Positions 10,067 to 21,669 of a stretch of 64,000 nt of DNA are shown here, one piece after another (the first letter of the stretch is position 1; each line of letters begins with the position of its first letter). The stretch covers positions 6,483,191-6,547,190 of the forward strand of contig ML664161.1 in NCBI GenBank assembly GCA_007570785.1. Reading direction: 5' to 3'. The notes below the pieces were generated by a model. It was not told the DNA's origin, made no database searches, and saw only the letters and a list, made by a program, of their open reading frames with translations. A program made the translations under genes and the position numbers. Source of the stretch: Antilocapra americana (taxonomy: Eukaryota; Chordata; Mammalia; Artiodactyla; Antilocapridae).

Positions 10067-11395
10067 CCTTACCCCTTGCTGACCGACCTTCCCCTCAAAC
10101 AAAAATGATAAATTAAGATGGACCCTCTACCCTCAGGTGTCTAGTGGCTACCAAAGAAACATCTGGACAGTCCTAGTCACCCCTCCCTGTCCCAGAATTT
10201 TCAGAATATGAAAATCAGATTTTTTTAACTGTTTATAAAAAACAACCTGGCTTTCCCTTTTAAAACCTGCATAAATATCTAGGCGGTACTAGTCGTAAAT
10301 GTACAGAGGATGAGAATCATCATATCCAAAGGCTAAAGCGAAAAACATCACCCTGGTGTCCCCCACAGAGGAACCAGCCCTTCATGTTTTAAGACAGTCA
10401 TCAACACAATTCCTGAAAACAATAGCAGCTTCTTGTTTAAAATGGAACTGCACCTGCTAGAATAACGTGTCAACAAACAATTGCTTTGTTTTTCATATGA
10501 GCCATCCAAGCTGAAGCAATGGGACTTCCTGAAGTGAATACTGGAAGACTTATTCTTAGAAGGGGACAGAATTCTCATTTTAACACAAGGCTCAGAGGGC
10601 CCAAATGATGGTCATCTTCCTTCCTTCTTTTGTACTCCCCGGTGTTCATCTTATTTGGTTTTCAACAGGTTTGTTTCCATTGCAACTCTCTAGCTTCCAA
10701 CACCCACAGTGCCTTATTTGGCAACTACATTTATTTCTGCTTCCTATCTGCGAACGATGAAGGGCTTTAATTGCTGTTCCACCATTTCAAACAGTTCTCA
10801 GAAGACTGCCCCTCCTCTGTTGAAAGACTTGGGATAAAGCCTGATGAAAAATTCTTTGCCAAATGTTCAATCATTGCTAAATCATTCTGCTCTTTCAATT
10901 GCACAGTCCAGTTACGAGGTCTGCTTCCAGCTTTTCTCTCGCCATTTGATGCTTGTCTGTTGATCAAGTTGGGACACTTTTAAAAGGAGTTATTTCGGTA
11001 GAATAAGGTGCTTGGTTGTGATTAAGTGTTTTAAGTGATTCAGCCAAGGTTGTCTCCATGGGTTCAAGAAAAAAACCACAGCCAAAACAGCCTAGTGGAG
11101 GAGCAATATGAAAGGCTGAGAACGCCTATTATTGCCTCTATCAATGTGCAGACATATATCAGGCTCATGGGAACAAGCAAAGGTTCTCGTCTCCTACACC
11201 ATAGATCCTAATGCAACCTGGGCAGTGATAAACACTTAACAAGGAATTAGATCTACTTTGTTTTGTGTGTGTGTGTCTTTGTCTTCTCTTCTATAGAATG
11301 GAAGGAGATAGAAGACTAAATGCAATTATTTTATGCTATCTTGAAAATGAAAAAGTAAATGAAAAATACAGACCATTATAGGAGAAACAGTTCAG
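10067..11395. other. Repeat-free intergenic sequence
   Basis: About 1.3 kb has no recognisable interspersed repeat, only a short TG run at about 11,264-11,276. Overlapping frames on both strands at 10,767-10,983 look like chance. It may include conserved non-coding DNA. Confidence 0.35.
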
Positions 11396-11465
11396 AACTT
11401 AAGTCTGCATTCAAAGAGCTGTGTGATCTTGGGAAAGTCACTACACCTTTCTGATTTGCTATAGG
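11396..11465 (+). mobile_element. MIR fragment
   Basis: AGAGCTGTGTGATCTTGGGAAAGTCAC followed by CCTTTCTGATTTG matches the MIR core (AGCTGTGTGACCTTGGGCAAGTCAC). It is short and old. Confidence 0.65.
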
Positions 11466-11574
11466 CTAGCTGCTTTCTAAATTCCTTTTCAACTTAGAAA
11501 CCCTAGAATTTCTACTCTAAAGATCCAGCCTTATAAAGGAATTAAAATAAATAAAGGAGTCCAGCATATCAGGT

Positions 11575-11765
11575 GAAAGTGAAAGTGTTAGTTGCTCAGT
11601 TATGTCTGACTCTTTGCAACCTTATGGACTATCCAGGGAATTCTCCAAGCAAGAATATTGGAGTGGGTTGCCATTCCATTTTCCAGGGGATCTTCCAAAC
11701 CCAGAGATCAAACACAGGTCTCCTGCATTGCAGGCAGATTCTTTACCATCTGAGCCACCAGGGAA
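11575..11765 (-). mobile_element. Bov-tA SINE with 11-bp target-site duplication
   Basis: The reverse SINE starts GAAAGTGTTAGTTGCTCAG and ends GAGCCACCAGGGAA. A perfect GCATATCAGGT duplication at 11564-11574 and 11766-11776 brackets it. There is an internal deletion after CTTATGGACTA, where the usual ...GCAGCCTGCCAGGC... text is missing. Confidence 0.95.
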
Positions 11766-11839
11766 GCATATCAGGTAGCATGGAAGAATTTTTGTATTAA
11801 TGTGAAACTGTGCTCCATTTGACATTTCTTAGCTTCTTA

Positions 11840-12000
11840 ATTTACTAAGTTCTCAGTACTTCAGATTCCTAATCTATGAAATGAGCATATTAATAGCATC
11901 TACTTCATGGAATTGCTGTGAGATTTAAGGGTATTAATACAAGTAAGTTCTTAGAACAATTCCTGGCAGGCAGGAAGTATGCCATAAATGTTAGCTGTCA
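11840..12000 (+). mobile_element. MIR SINE
   Basis: CTAATCTATGAAATGAGCATATTAATAGCATCTACTTCATGGAATTGCTGTGAGATTTAAG then ACAATTCCTGGCAGGCAG...ATAAATGTTAGCT. This is the MIR 3' half. Confidence 0.8.
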
Positions 12001-12654
12001 CTAGTCACGACAGTAGTAGTTGTTGTAGAATAGCTGTTTGATTATTTATAAATGCTTTTGAAAAACAAACAATCATAGTAGTTGTTTATTATACCATCCT
12101 CAAATTGCTTATAAACGTGTCTAGAGCATCCAAGGTACTAAACCTGCTCTGTCGACCACCACCATTACCTGCTGGCATTGACATATGAGGTAGGACTGAT
12201 GAGAGATAAGACATTGGCCATCAAGTTTAAAAGCTAACAATTAGAGCTTCAAGCACTCCAGGCTCTCGTTCTTCATAAATATTTTGAGCTATCACATAAA
12301 TTCCAACAGATCTCACCCCAAAAAGCCTGGACAGCTTCTGTCAATAGTCAGCCCATTCTTAAAAAGAAAGAGGCTGGACCAACCTAACTGCAAGCCCTAA
12401 GACTCTATATATCTAAAGCCCTGCTTACTTGTGGGCCCTATGCTGAAAAAAGAGGTTATTTTCAGACTAAGCAAAAGTAGGCAGCTCTGTGATTGATACT
12501 ATTTGAGCACCCACCCTAATACATCTCATAAAATGTATCAACTTCCACCTATGTGCAAAGATTATATTACTATATTCTGGAGACATTTTTGTCAGAGTGA
12601 ATAAATTAGCTAAATATCAGTGGGAGTTAGTTACTCTGATTATATCACTATTAC
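12001..12654. other. Unassigned intergenic sequence
   Basis: No recognisable element. AT-rich unique-looking DNA. Confidence 0.4.
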
Positions 12655-12765
12655 TTTTCGTTTATGGAGCTCCTATTGTGTGCCTGGCATTGCGATGGCT
12701 CCAGAGTTTCAAAGATAAGATCAAGGTCTCATAAAACCAAGCCATACTCTTGAGGACTCTCAGAC
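12655..12765 (-). mobile_element. L2 LINE 3'-end fragment
   Basis: TTATGGAGCTCCTATTGTGTGCCTGGCATTG...AAGATAAGATCAAGGTC is the antisense L2 tail (GAGCACCTACTATGTGCCAGGCACTG). It abuts a MIR on its right. Confidence 0.65.
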
Positions 12766-12771
12766 ACTATA

Positions 12772-12840
12772 ACGGAGTGGTTAAGAGCACAGGCTCTGAG
12801 GTCAGACCATCCGGGTCACGTCTCTAGAAGGAAGAATGGC
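12772..12840 (+). mobile_element. MIR 5'-end fragment
   Basis: GGAGTGGTTAAGAGCACAGG followed by CTCTGAGGTCAGACCATCCGGGTCACG is the tRNA-derived 5' end of MIR. Confidence 0.8.
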
Positions 12841-13169
12841 AAGTAATTCATTTAAAAAAAAATTTCCACTTCAGAATCTTTTTCCCAACTCAGTTTTGCT
12901 TCCAGGTAGAAAGTATATACTGAGCCAAAGACCCAATGAAAAGAGTAAGTCAGAATCCTGAAATCCAGAACCCTTCTTTCACATATATCTGTGGCACAGA
13001 GAACCAGGAAGGGAACGGCATGAAGCATGGGTCATTGAGACTTGTTAAGTCACAAGGCAGTTTAGACAGGAAGCCTGTTCCCTGGCCTCTTCATCTACTA
13101 GGTGGCATGGTCAACAGAGTCCTGGTTAGCTGTTTGCATTTTCAACACCTGATCATTCTAGACAGAAAA

Positions 13170-13272
13170 TGTTAGTTGCTCAATCATGTCCAACTCTTTG
13201 CGATCCCATGGACTTCAGCCCATAGGATTCTCCTAACAAGAATAATGGAGTGGGTTGTCATTTCCTTCTCTA
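13170..13272 (-). mobile_element. Truncated Bov-tA SINE
   Basis: TTAGTTGCTCAATCATGTCC through GTGGGTTGTCATTTCCTTCTC is only the BovA half; the tRNA head is missing. CTAGA(C/T)AGAAAA at 13158-13169 and 13273-13284 (12 bp, one C/T mismatch) shows it inserted in this truncated form. Confidence 0.92.
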
Positions 13273-13284
13273 CTAGATAGAAAA

Positions 13285-14375
13285 GCCACGTAAAAATACA
13301 GATGACCACTGATGGTTTGTGCAAATATAATACTGAAAACATGTGATAGTTACAATACCCTCAAACTGCCCTCGTTCATGTAACTCTCATTCAATGTGTT
13401 CTCTTACTAAACAATAATGCTTCACAATAATAGAATTCAGTATTACTGAAGAATGAGAACTTTCTAAAACCACACAATTTTCATCAAACAAGCAATTAAT
13501 CAATTCAAGGAGTTTGATGATTTAGATAAAAATCAAATTCAGCAACTACCCAGGCTTCTCATCCAACAGAATATATAGACTAATGTTTGAACTACTTGTT
13601 GAAATATTTTTATTGGAGGGTTTGTGGTTCATATTTTCTAGACATACATTGAATTAGGATGACTTGGAGCCATTTATAAGTTCATAAATTCTCCTCTACC
13701 TATTCCCCTTGCCTTTTAAAAAATCATCTAGAAACACAGCAAAAAAAAAAAAATTTAGGCAGAAAACATGCTGTGTCTCCTAAAACACAAATGGGCACAC
13801 ACACACACAATTGCTCTGGCATTTCCTTTAGTGTAACAAAAAGATTATTCCTTGACATATTTCCCAGCTTCTTTCTTCAGGCCTTCCCGCTCTTTCCCAA
13901 GCTGCTCATTCCAACACTGCCTTTAACTCTGATGACTCTTATTAAACACGACTACTTAATTACCGTCAATCTATTATGCTATGTACTTCACCTCCACTGA
14001 CACATCTGATCCCATTATATGCCTGACCTTTAACGGTCATCAAATCAGAGTCATTCCGGTCAGTTCAGTCCGGGCCTGACACATGCCCAGGTCACAGAGA
14101 TGAAGGCGCAGGGGCCTAGCAGACCACGTTGCCCTGCCCTTTGCTTAACACCTTTGTCAATAGAATTTCACAACTGGGAAACTGCCAAGATTTCTGCCTG
14201 GCTTGAAGAAAATGCCCCTCCTTTTACAGAAAGCTGAAATAAATAATTACACACACACACTGACCAGCACTGACTTTTATATAATTGGTGCCTTCCCACC
14301 TAACTGACACGCTGCCCTCTTTGATGTCTGTGTCAAAAAGCTTCTAGTTGGAAAGTGAGGATGGATGGAGACAGC
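13285..14375. other. Unassigned intergenic sequence
   Basis: It contains a 14-A run (13,740-13,753) and short CA runs (13,796-13,809; 14,251-14,261). Otherwise no gene or repeat was recognised. Confidence 0.4.
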
Positions 14376-14580
14376 CCTCTAGCATAGGGGTTCCCAAACT
14401 CTGGGATCTAAAGCCTGTGATCTGAGGTGGAACTGATGTAACCGTAATAGAAATAAGGTGCACAATAAACATAAGGCACTTGAATCATCCCGATACTATC
14501 CCCCATCCCTGGCCTGTGGAAAAATTGTCTTCCACAAAACTGGTCCCTGGTGCCAAAAAGGTTGGGGACTACTGCTCTAG
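14376..14580 (-). mobile_element. Old DNA-transposon fossil (hAT-like), copy 2
   Basis: The inverted relative of the copy at 9.87 kb. On the plus strand it shows GGCCTGTGGAAAAATTGTCTTCCACAAAACTGGTCCCTGGTGCCAAAAAGGTTGGGG, and its outer ends are GGGGTTCCCAAACT and GGGGACTACTGCTCT. This copy retains the ...CCCCAACCTTTTTGGCACCAGGGACC terminus that the first one lacks. Confidence 0.7.
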
Positions 14581-15965
14581 AAGATGTCAAGCACTCTCTA
14601 CTAGCAGAGTCCCCAAAAGAGCCCCCAAGAAAGGAAACTGAGTGCTGCCAAAGCAATGCCAGCAAAGGGGGTGGCACCTTCCAGTGAAAGGTGGAAGAGT
14701 CTGGGTTCACAGACCTGTGTGTTGCCCTCTGACAGGAACAGCCATTTGGGCTGCTCCCTCTCTGAGCCATTTGCTGAAAAACGCTCCCACTCAACCTAAT
14801 GAGAAAGCCCATTTATAAAAGAGCCTCTTCCGGCTGTTGGGGCCTGGTCATTGTTACTCAGCCATTGGCCTTCCCTGGTGGTAAAGAGGGCACTGTTTTC
14901 CCAGACCAAACATGGACTGTCCCACGAGGTAGCCAGACATACTGTCTGGCGTGCACAAACATTTCAGCTTCTGACTGGAAGGCTCAACCTGGCGGTGTCT
15001 TCCCCTTGCTAATGCATGTGTATTTTTACCAGCCCCTCTGGGAAAATGGCCCTGCCTTACGGCAGCTTGTCCCTGACAAGGAATTTCTCATCGAGATTGA
15101 AATCTGTGACCATCACCGAAGAGCCCAACCCTTCTGAGTTTCAAGGGATGAGGAGGTTCGTCCAGGAAAAGAACTGTGACTTTTTAATTCTTTAGTTCTA
15201 CAGAAGCAGGACTGTAGTTTCTTCAGAGCTGTGATGAACAAAAGCCCACACAGAGTTGCCAAAGGTAATCTCAAATATGAGGCATGTAATGGATTAACAG
15301 TGGAGTTAATTCTTAAAAGAGCCATATTTTCACTGAGATCTTTCTTCTAGTTTCTAGATCCTCTGTTTTCCAATTGAGTCTCATTATTTTATTTTCCTCC
15401 CCACACCTCCTCCTAAAACATACTGACCTGAAATGATGAAATACTTCTATGTAGCTCCTTCTTTTCACACTCACTCTTTGCCGTTGGTCAAAGTTATTTT
15501 CATAACAGCTTTCACTTTTTGCCAGGCTCGTAAGCCTTACCTGTTATATACTAAATGTACTTGAAAGCCATAACTAGGGCCTCAAAAGGGATACAACCCT
15601 CTAATAATGGTCTCAGGTATGGGGCTGAAGCAAGCTCAGCTCCCTGAAAAAATATGAAGTTTCACTGTGTGAGAAATGGGGACACAAATAATAAATCAGA
15701 AGAAAAGACTCCAATCCCATTATCATCTTTCATCTGAAAGACTGGAATTCACAGTCTTTCCACAAATCACTTCCCTTGCTGTTAAATGTCCTCCAGAAGA
15801 CTCTAAATGTCTTCTAAATTGAAGTTAATTGTTAAGAAGGATACGCTCAGGTGATCTATCATTGGACTCAGTGAAAATATTTGGCAATGAGAGCTTCATT
15901 TCATCTGAGAATCTCAAGGCAATTGACAAGTGATCAGAAGTTATTCCCGAACTGGGAGGGGTGAG
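14581..15965. other. Unassigned intergenic sequence
   Basis: About 1.4 kb without recognisable repeats. The 112-codon plus frame at 14,799-15,137 has no recognisable motif and no splice or promoter support. Confidence 0.35.
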
Positions 15966-15976
15966 CAGAAGCTCAG

Positions 15977-16182
15977 GCTTCCCCTAGTGATTCATCAGTA
16001 AAGAATCTGCCACCAAGCAAGAGATGCAGGTTCGATCCCTGGGTCAGAAGATTCCCTGGAGAAGGAAATGGCAGTCCACTCCAGCATTCTTGCCTGGAGA
16101 ATCCCATGAACAGAGGGGCCTACCTAGTAGGCTATAGTCCTTGGGGTAGCAAAGAGTCAATTGAAACCACTGAGCATGCAAT
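15977..16182 (+). mobile_element. Bov-tA SINE with 11-bp target-site duplication
   Basis: GCTTCCCCTAGTGATTCATC starts the head; GGTTCGATCCCTGGGT is the intact B-box region, and the body follows. CAGAAGCTCAG at 15966-15976 and 16183-16193 is a perfect duplication. Confidence 0.94.
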
Positions 16183-16193
16183 CAGAAGCTCAG

Positions 16194-17439
16194 AGCATAA
16201 ATAACTTCCCATTTCAAACAATTCAAATTGATTATCAAAAAATTACCCAGCCCCAAACTAGCATATTGGGAAAATATCATAAGCTATTAATTAGTATGTA
16301 ACAGCCATTTATCAATTCTGATTCCAAAATCTTATTTTAATTATAAGTTTATGTACATAAGTGATGAGTATGCAGGGCAAAAAATTCCTTATGTTTTCCT
16401 GAGATTTTTTTTTTCCCTTGGATCAAAATTGGAGTCTCAGAAAGAATTCAGATCAGCCAGACATAGGACTGATTGGTTTAAAAAATTCACTGTATCTTCT
16501 TGCCTTTGCCTTTATCCTCAAGCTCCGAACTTGAAGACTCACCTCTTTTTTCATTGGTTATATTATATTAGAAAAATGTCCCTAGTACTGCATATTTTCA
16601 GTACAAGTTTTTCTGTGTCTAACTGGCATAAGTTGACTTTCCCCACTTAAAAATTTAACAATAATTGGGAGGGGGTAGTAAGTGACTATCCCATTGCTTT
16701 TACATACATTTGCCCTTGATTCTATATGTCTATTCTCTGTTCCTTAATGATCCTATGTGAATTTTAAGATGTCTTTTTTTTTTTTCCCTCTCTCATCTTA
16801 CCCTTGCTTCTCTCAATTCGCCTCTCAAGTTGAATTTTTCCTCTCTTGGTTCACAATACATCTCCACAGACATCTTACCCTTGTGAGCACACAAACATAC
16901 GTGCACATATTACAATGCTACATAAGGGTTAGGTAACTGGTGTGTCACTAAAATTGCTGCTATCAGTCTGTATCTGTATCACCTTAAAAGAGGACCAATC
17001 AATCAACCCTTTTTTAAGTTCTGCTTATAATGAGTTACAGCAGTCAAAAAAGGGATGCACATCCCTTCACTTGAAACAATGCTAATGCGTTCTTGTGAGA
17101 GGACGCATTGACAGTTTTATGAGACTGGAGTCTAGTGAAAGCAGGTGTACATGGCCCCACAAAAATGGCACTGCCTCGTGAGGTTTGAACAGAGATACGA
17201 AAGTCATTTCTTTTGCAGAAACTCAGAAATGAGGCAAGAGTGAAAAGCCATCTGCTGCCAAGATACAAGCATAGCTATTAGCCTTCCCACTATTCACAAG
17301 GCCACACCTGAAACTGATACAGTGACGTTACCTAATAGCTTAATTAATGCTTTTCCACACTGCATTATATACACACTGGCATGAGCTAAGCACAGGAAAA
17401 ATAACCTAGATCGAACTGTACCTAAGTTGTAGTTTAATC
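16194..17439. other. Unassigned AT-rich intergenic sequence
   Basis: No repeat or gene recognised. A pyrimidine-rich tract lies at 16,772-16,790. Confidence 0.4.
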
Positions 17440-17455
17440 AAAGATGAAAATGTTA

Positions 17456-17884
17456 GGACTTCTTTGTTGGCCCAGTGGATAGGAATCCACATGCCAGTTC
17501 AGGGGACATGGGTTCGATCCCTGGCCTGGGAAGATCCCACGTGCTACAAAACAGCAAAAGCCTGTACACCACAACTACTGAAGCCTACATGCTCAAGGGC
17601 TGGCAAGCCACAACTGCTAAGCCTGTGTGCTGCAACTAGTGAAGCCAACATGCCTAGAACCTGTGCTCTGCAACAAGAGAAGCCTGTGCACAAGTGGCCC
17701 CCACCACCACAGCTAGAGAAAGCCTGCGTGCAGTAACAAAGACCCAGTGCAATGCGGATTCATGTCAATGTATGGCAAAACCAACAGGATAATGTAAAGA
17801 AAAAATTAATTAATTAATTTTAAAAAATAATAAATACATAAATAAATTAAAAAATTAAAAAAATAAAGGGTCATGATAAAAATA
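17456..17884 (+). mobile_element. CHR SINE with an L1-type 3' tail (apparent chimera)
   Basis: The 5' part is CHR: ACTTCTTTGTTGGCCCAGTGG, GGTTCGATCCCTGGCC and the CACAACTACTGAAGCC repeats through AACAAAGACCCAGTGCAATG. From about 17,758 it becomes GGATTCATGTCAATGTATGGCAAAACCAACA, which is the same text as the L1 3' tails at 20.55 kb and 43.27 kb, and then an A-rich/TTAA tail. The duplication AAAGATGAAAATG(T/C)TA at 17440-17455 and 17885-17900 (16 bp, one mismatch) encloses both parts, so they were inserted together. Confidence 0.85.
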
Positions 17885-17900
17885 AAAGATGAAAATGCTA

Positions 17901-18879
17901 TTTAAAAAAAAAATTTAAAAATGTGTTGTTCCTCACAGGTGAAAAACATTCAAGCAATCTCAATCAAAGTGGGAAAGTAATCCTGGATCCTAATTTTAAA
18001 AAAGATGCTAAAAGCAGCATTTTAAACTAAACTCTTAGAAATTATAAGCTGAAATAAATAAATAAACTCATAGAAGCAAATGAAACAATTCATACTTCTT
18101 TTCTGGGCCACACCCTCCTCTTTCTTTTTTGTTTCCTGCTGTATTTCAGACCAGCCTTTGTCCTTTCGAACATTAACTTGTGAAATAGACTAATGGCTTT
18201 CTCAAACACCCTTTACCATAAAGCACTTGTAAACAAAGGCCATTAGAAAATCAGGAAAGAGGACTGGAATGAATTTGCCATTCTGTGAGGTGGTAGACAC
18301 AGCCTTGATTTACACTTCAGACATAAGCAGTGCTGGACTCAGACGGCTGGTGAAGGGCCAGCCTCCACGAAGCCTGCACTAAGCAAATTCAGGTCAAAAG
18401 AGAAGTAGAGATGCACTAACTACCTTGCAAGAACTCAGGAAGAGTCTCTCCAGACAACAAAGCACCCTCAGAGACAAGCTTCGGCCCTTTAACCTGGGTC
18501 CCCACCAGGAGCTGTGTCCCTGGATACGTGTGGAATCTCGATGGGCAACCATTTCAACCTGGGGCCAAGAATTCCCGGCTTCCTGGTCCTCAGCTTCAAT
18601 GGCTGGTTTTACACCTGCTGCGGTGAAAGCCTCAAACATCATAGCCACATTTGGAAGTAGTTCATTAAAGAGGTTCTAAATGCCTATTTTTTAAAATATT
18701 TTTAGAACACTCTGGAGTTTTATAGCACAGGAGAGGCCTATAAAAGTAAAGTACTTTGCTAACAGTATATGGAAGGAAATTTTCAAATTAATTTTTAGTG
18801 CACATTGTTGCTTCTGAGGGTTTTTGTTTAATTTTTATAGTGTTAGAGGTTACACTCATCATTTTATTAAAAGACTCAA
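17901..18879. other. Unassigned intergenic sequence
   Basis: Nothing recognised. Opposed 84-codon frames at 18,394-18,679 are mirror shadows in a GC-richer patch without motifs. Confidence 0.35.
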
Positions 18880-19310
18880 TTATATTTAACATTTATGGAG
18901 CACCTTTCCTTTGCAAGCTACTTGGCTGAGGTTTTAAGGAGGAATGAGACGTGAACCTGGACAGGAAGCTCACGGGGTGTTAACACACAAACACAACACA
19001 GCTCTCCCTGTACACTATCAAGGTACTTACGAGGGCATGATGCCCTTCAAGATAGGAACCATACATTCCACAGCACAGATGGAAGGGCAGGCTTTATGCT
19101 ACAAAGGTGATTCAGCAAAGCTTCAAAGAAAAGGTGGCAAGGCCTTAAAGGATGCTTCAAAGTTCTCTAGCAAGGGCTCAGGGGGAAGAGTATTCCTAGT
19201 CCATCCTGGAGACAGAGCTCAATCAAAGACCTGGAGACCGGGAACCATAGGTGTCCTTGCAGGCCAGAAAGTTGGCTGTTGGACCCTGAGGAGCAGACTC
19301 AAAGTGGAGA
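18880..19310 (-). mobile_element. L2 LINE 3' region (diverged)
   Basis: ACATTTATGGAGCACCTTTCC...TTGCAAGC at the left, then AAGGTGGCAAGGCCTTAAAGGATGCTTCAAA and GGGGGAAGAGTATTCCTAG. These follow the antisense L2 order (tail, ...GGCTTCCTGGAGGAGGTG..., ...GGGCATTCCAGG...). Strong divergence makes the right edge uncertain. Confidence 0.55.
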
Positions 19311-19345
19311 GATGCACAGGGCTCACTGATGGTCATACACTTTGA

Positions 19346-19543
19346 TGGACATCTTGGGTCTGACTCCTTGCAACCCCATGGACTGTAGCCTGCCAGGCTC
19401 CTCTGTCCACGGGGATTCTCCAGGCAAGAATACTGGAGTGGGTTGCCATTTCCTTTTCCAGGGGACCTTCCCGATCCAGGGATCAAACCTACATCTCTTG
19501 CATTGGCAGGCAAATTCTCTACCACTGAGCCACCTGGGAAGCC
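19346..19543 (-). mobile_element. Bov-tA SINE
   Basis: TGACTCCTTGCAACCCCATGGACTGTAGCC, CTCCAGGCAAGAATACTGGA and the inverted head GAGCCACCTGGGAAGCC are clear. The extreme BovA 5' end is degraded and no clean duplication is visible. Confidence 0.93.
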
Positions 19544-20105
19544 GTGTTATGAACATGTTACTGGGAGACAAAACCTGGCTAATAAGCACATATCTCAAGG
19601 GTCATGCAGAAGCAGACTGGATTACCACAGTGTTTTACTGACCTAAGAACCCAAAGCATTTAATCCATGAAGAACATCATCCCTTCCCCTCATTCTCTAG
19701 CTCCTGCTTGGAAAGGTTTTTTTGCCCCTGGAAGTTCCTCCAGGTGATTGGAGGAGGAGGAAAAGAAAGAGGCAAAAATGCCTTTACAAAAATGTGGTAT
19801 ATTCAAAATGGTAACAAATATATATATGCTTTTTTCATTTTCAAAATGTGTAGAAATATAAGGTTTATGTGTATGCTTGAATCATCACGCCATGCAGACA
19901 GCATGGTTTCATAAGGGCATACAAGTTTAAAGTTTTAGAATGGGCTTTGTTCAAACCTCCATACACCTCTGTTTCAGTATATATACTCTCATTTGAAAAA
20001 AAGCTCACAAGTTTAAACTTAAGGCCCTTTGTGAATGCACTGCCACCCTGTGCCCCCTCACACCTACCCAGTTCTTTCTAAATGATGCTCAAAGAACAAC
20101 ACTGA
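19544..20105. other. Unassigned intergenic sequence
   Basis: No recognisable element. Confidence 0.4.
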
Positions 20106-20311
20106 GGCTGTTAGTCACTCAGTCGTGTCTGACTCTTCACCACCTCATGGACCATAGCCCACCAGGCTCCTCTGTCCTTGGGATCCTCCAGGCAAGATAC
20201 TGGAGTGGGTTGCCATTTCCTTCTCCAGGGTATCTTCCCAACCCAGGGATCAAACCCAGGTCTCTTGCATTGCAGACAGATTCTTTACCATATGAGCCAC
20301 CAGGGAAGCCC
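20106..20311 (-). mobile_element. Bov-tA SINE
   Basis: TTAGTCACTCAGTCGTGTCTGACTC starts the inverted body and GAGCCACCAGGGAAGCCC ends it. It is well preserved. A possible short duplication around AACACTG on both sides is too weak to rely on. Confidence 0.94.
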
Positions 20312-20418
20312 AGTGAACACTGGATTGGGAACGAATGACTGACAGCTCTCTCCCCAGCCAAGAGACTCTACTGTTGGAGCAGGCATATCTTAGTTGAATA
20401 TTTTTTTAAGAATAAGAC

Positions 20419-20605
20419 ATGTTAATTATCATATGTGAAATCAATCGCCAGCCCAGGGTTGATGCTCAGGGCTGGTGCACCGATATGTCCCAGGGGGAGG
20501 AAATCGGGAGGGAGGAGGGAGGGGGGTTCTGGAGGGGGAGCATATGTAAACCCATGGCGGTGTCATGTCATTGTATGGCAAAACCAACACAATAATAATA
20601 AAAAA
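20419..20605 (+). mobile_element. L1 3'-UTR tail with G-rich polypurine tract
   Basis: It starts after AAGAATAAGAC (20408-20418) and ends at the second copy (20606-20616), an exact 11-bp duplication. Inside are the G-rich tract 20,492-20,537, then GTCATTGTATGGCAAAACCAACAC and an A-rich AATAATAATAAAAA tail. This is a young-looking, strongly truncated ruminant L1 end. Confidence 0.92.
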
Positions 20606-20616
20606 AAGAATAAGAC

Positions 20617-21232
20617 TAGAAAGCCATATGCACACAAGAAGGTGCATGGAGGCAGCACCTTTGTGGAAAGCTCACTCCCCTCCCAGGGCTCTCCTGCTAA
20701 GATTCTGAGCACATTCATTGCCTCTGGAATTACTGAATGGTTGGGGACAAGCAGAGAGCTTTGCTGCTGGTTACTCCACCTCTACCACTGCCCTTGATGC
20801 CCATTTCCTGAGCTTTGCTCCCTCTACAGTTCACTGCCCGGAGTGGAGTTAACGGGGACATGCTTCACTACCTCGGCCACTGGCAGGTGGTCTATGAGGC
20901 ACAGGCTGCCCGGACATCCATCAAAGAGGGGTCTCCTGAGAACAGCAGGATGCCAGCTCCTGCAGCCAGCCCACCTCCACCAGCCCTGACAAGGGACAGT
21001 TCCCCCTTACCCCAACCTCTCCACTGGCCATTCGGACCCGTCCCAACGCGACTGCCAGATGGAGCAAGAGAGGCTGGCAACACTATTCACACAATGTAGA
21101 AGGAAACCTGCCTTCTCTCCACAGCAGGGAAAACACATGACAACTTTCTGCCGTAACCCCTGTGCCATTTCAAAGTCATCAGCAGTTACTGTGCCCCTGC
21201 AGGTGTGGGAAAATCAAATGCTGAGACAATAC
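20617..21232. other. Unassigned intergenic sequence
   Basis: A GC-richer patch at 20,930-21,060 with Pro/Ala-rich chance frames. No gene or repeat recognised. Confidence 0.35.
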
Positions 21233-21444
21233 ATGCTAAGTTGCTTCAGCTGTGCCCAACTCTGCAACCCCATGGACTGTAACCTACCAGACACTTCTGT
21301 CCATGTGATTCTTCAGGCAAGAACACTGAAGTGGGTTGCCATGCCCTCCTCCAGGGGATCTTCCCAACCCAGGGATCGAACCCATATCTCTTATGTCTCC
21401 AGCATTGGCAGGCGGACTCTTTACCACTAGCGCCAGCTAGGAAG
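21233..21444 (-). mobile_element. Bov-tA SINE
   Basis: CATGCTAAGTTGCTTCAGCTGTGCCCAACTC, GCCATGCCCTCCTCCAGGGGATCTTCC and the inverted head GCGCCAGCTAGGAAG. This is the variant with CTCTTATGTCTCC, as in the 5.1 kb copy. Confidence 0.93.
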
Positions 21445-21669
21445 GGTGGTGGGGGAACCAATTGATCCCTACTAAAAATGTAAAACACTGCAGGGCACAG
21501 GTGTGGGGGGCTCTGAAGAAATAGGCCTGGGGGACACCGGGACTCTGAGAGTAACTCCCTTAGCAGGTGGCCTGGGTTTGTCCCATGACCCATGGGAAAG
21601 ATGCAGTTTGAGGCATTTTTCTCTTCATCCCCACAAGTTATAAGGGATGAAAACCTACTATTCTGAAAA

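Noticed and set aside
14860..14895. CTTCCCTGGTGGTAAAGAGG as a Bov-tA head
   Set aside because: About 20 matching bases with no B box or body after it; probably chance.
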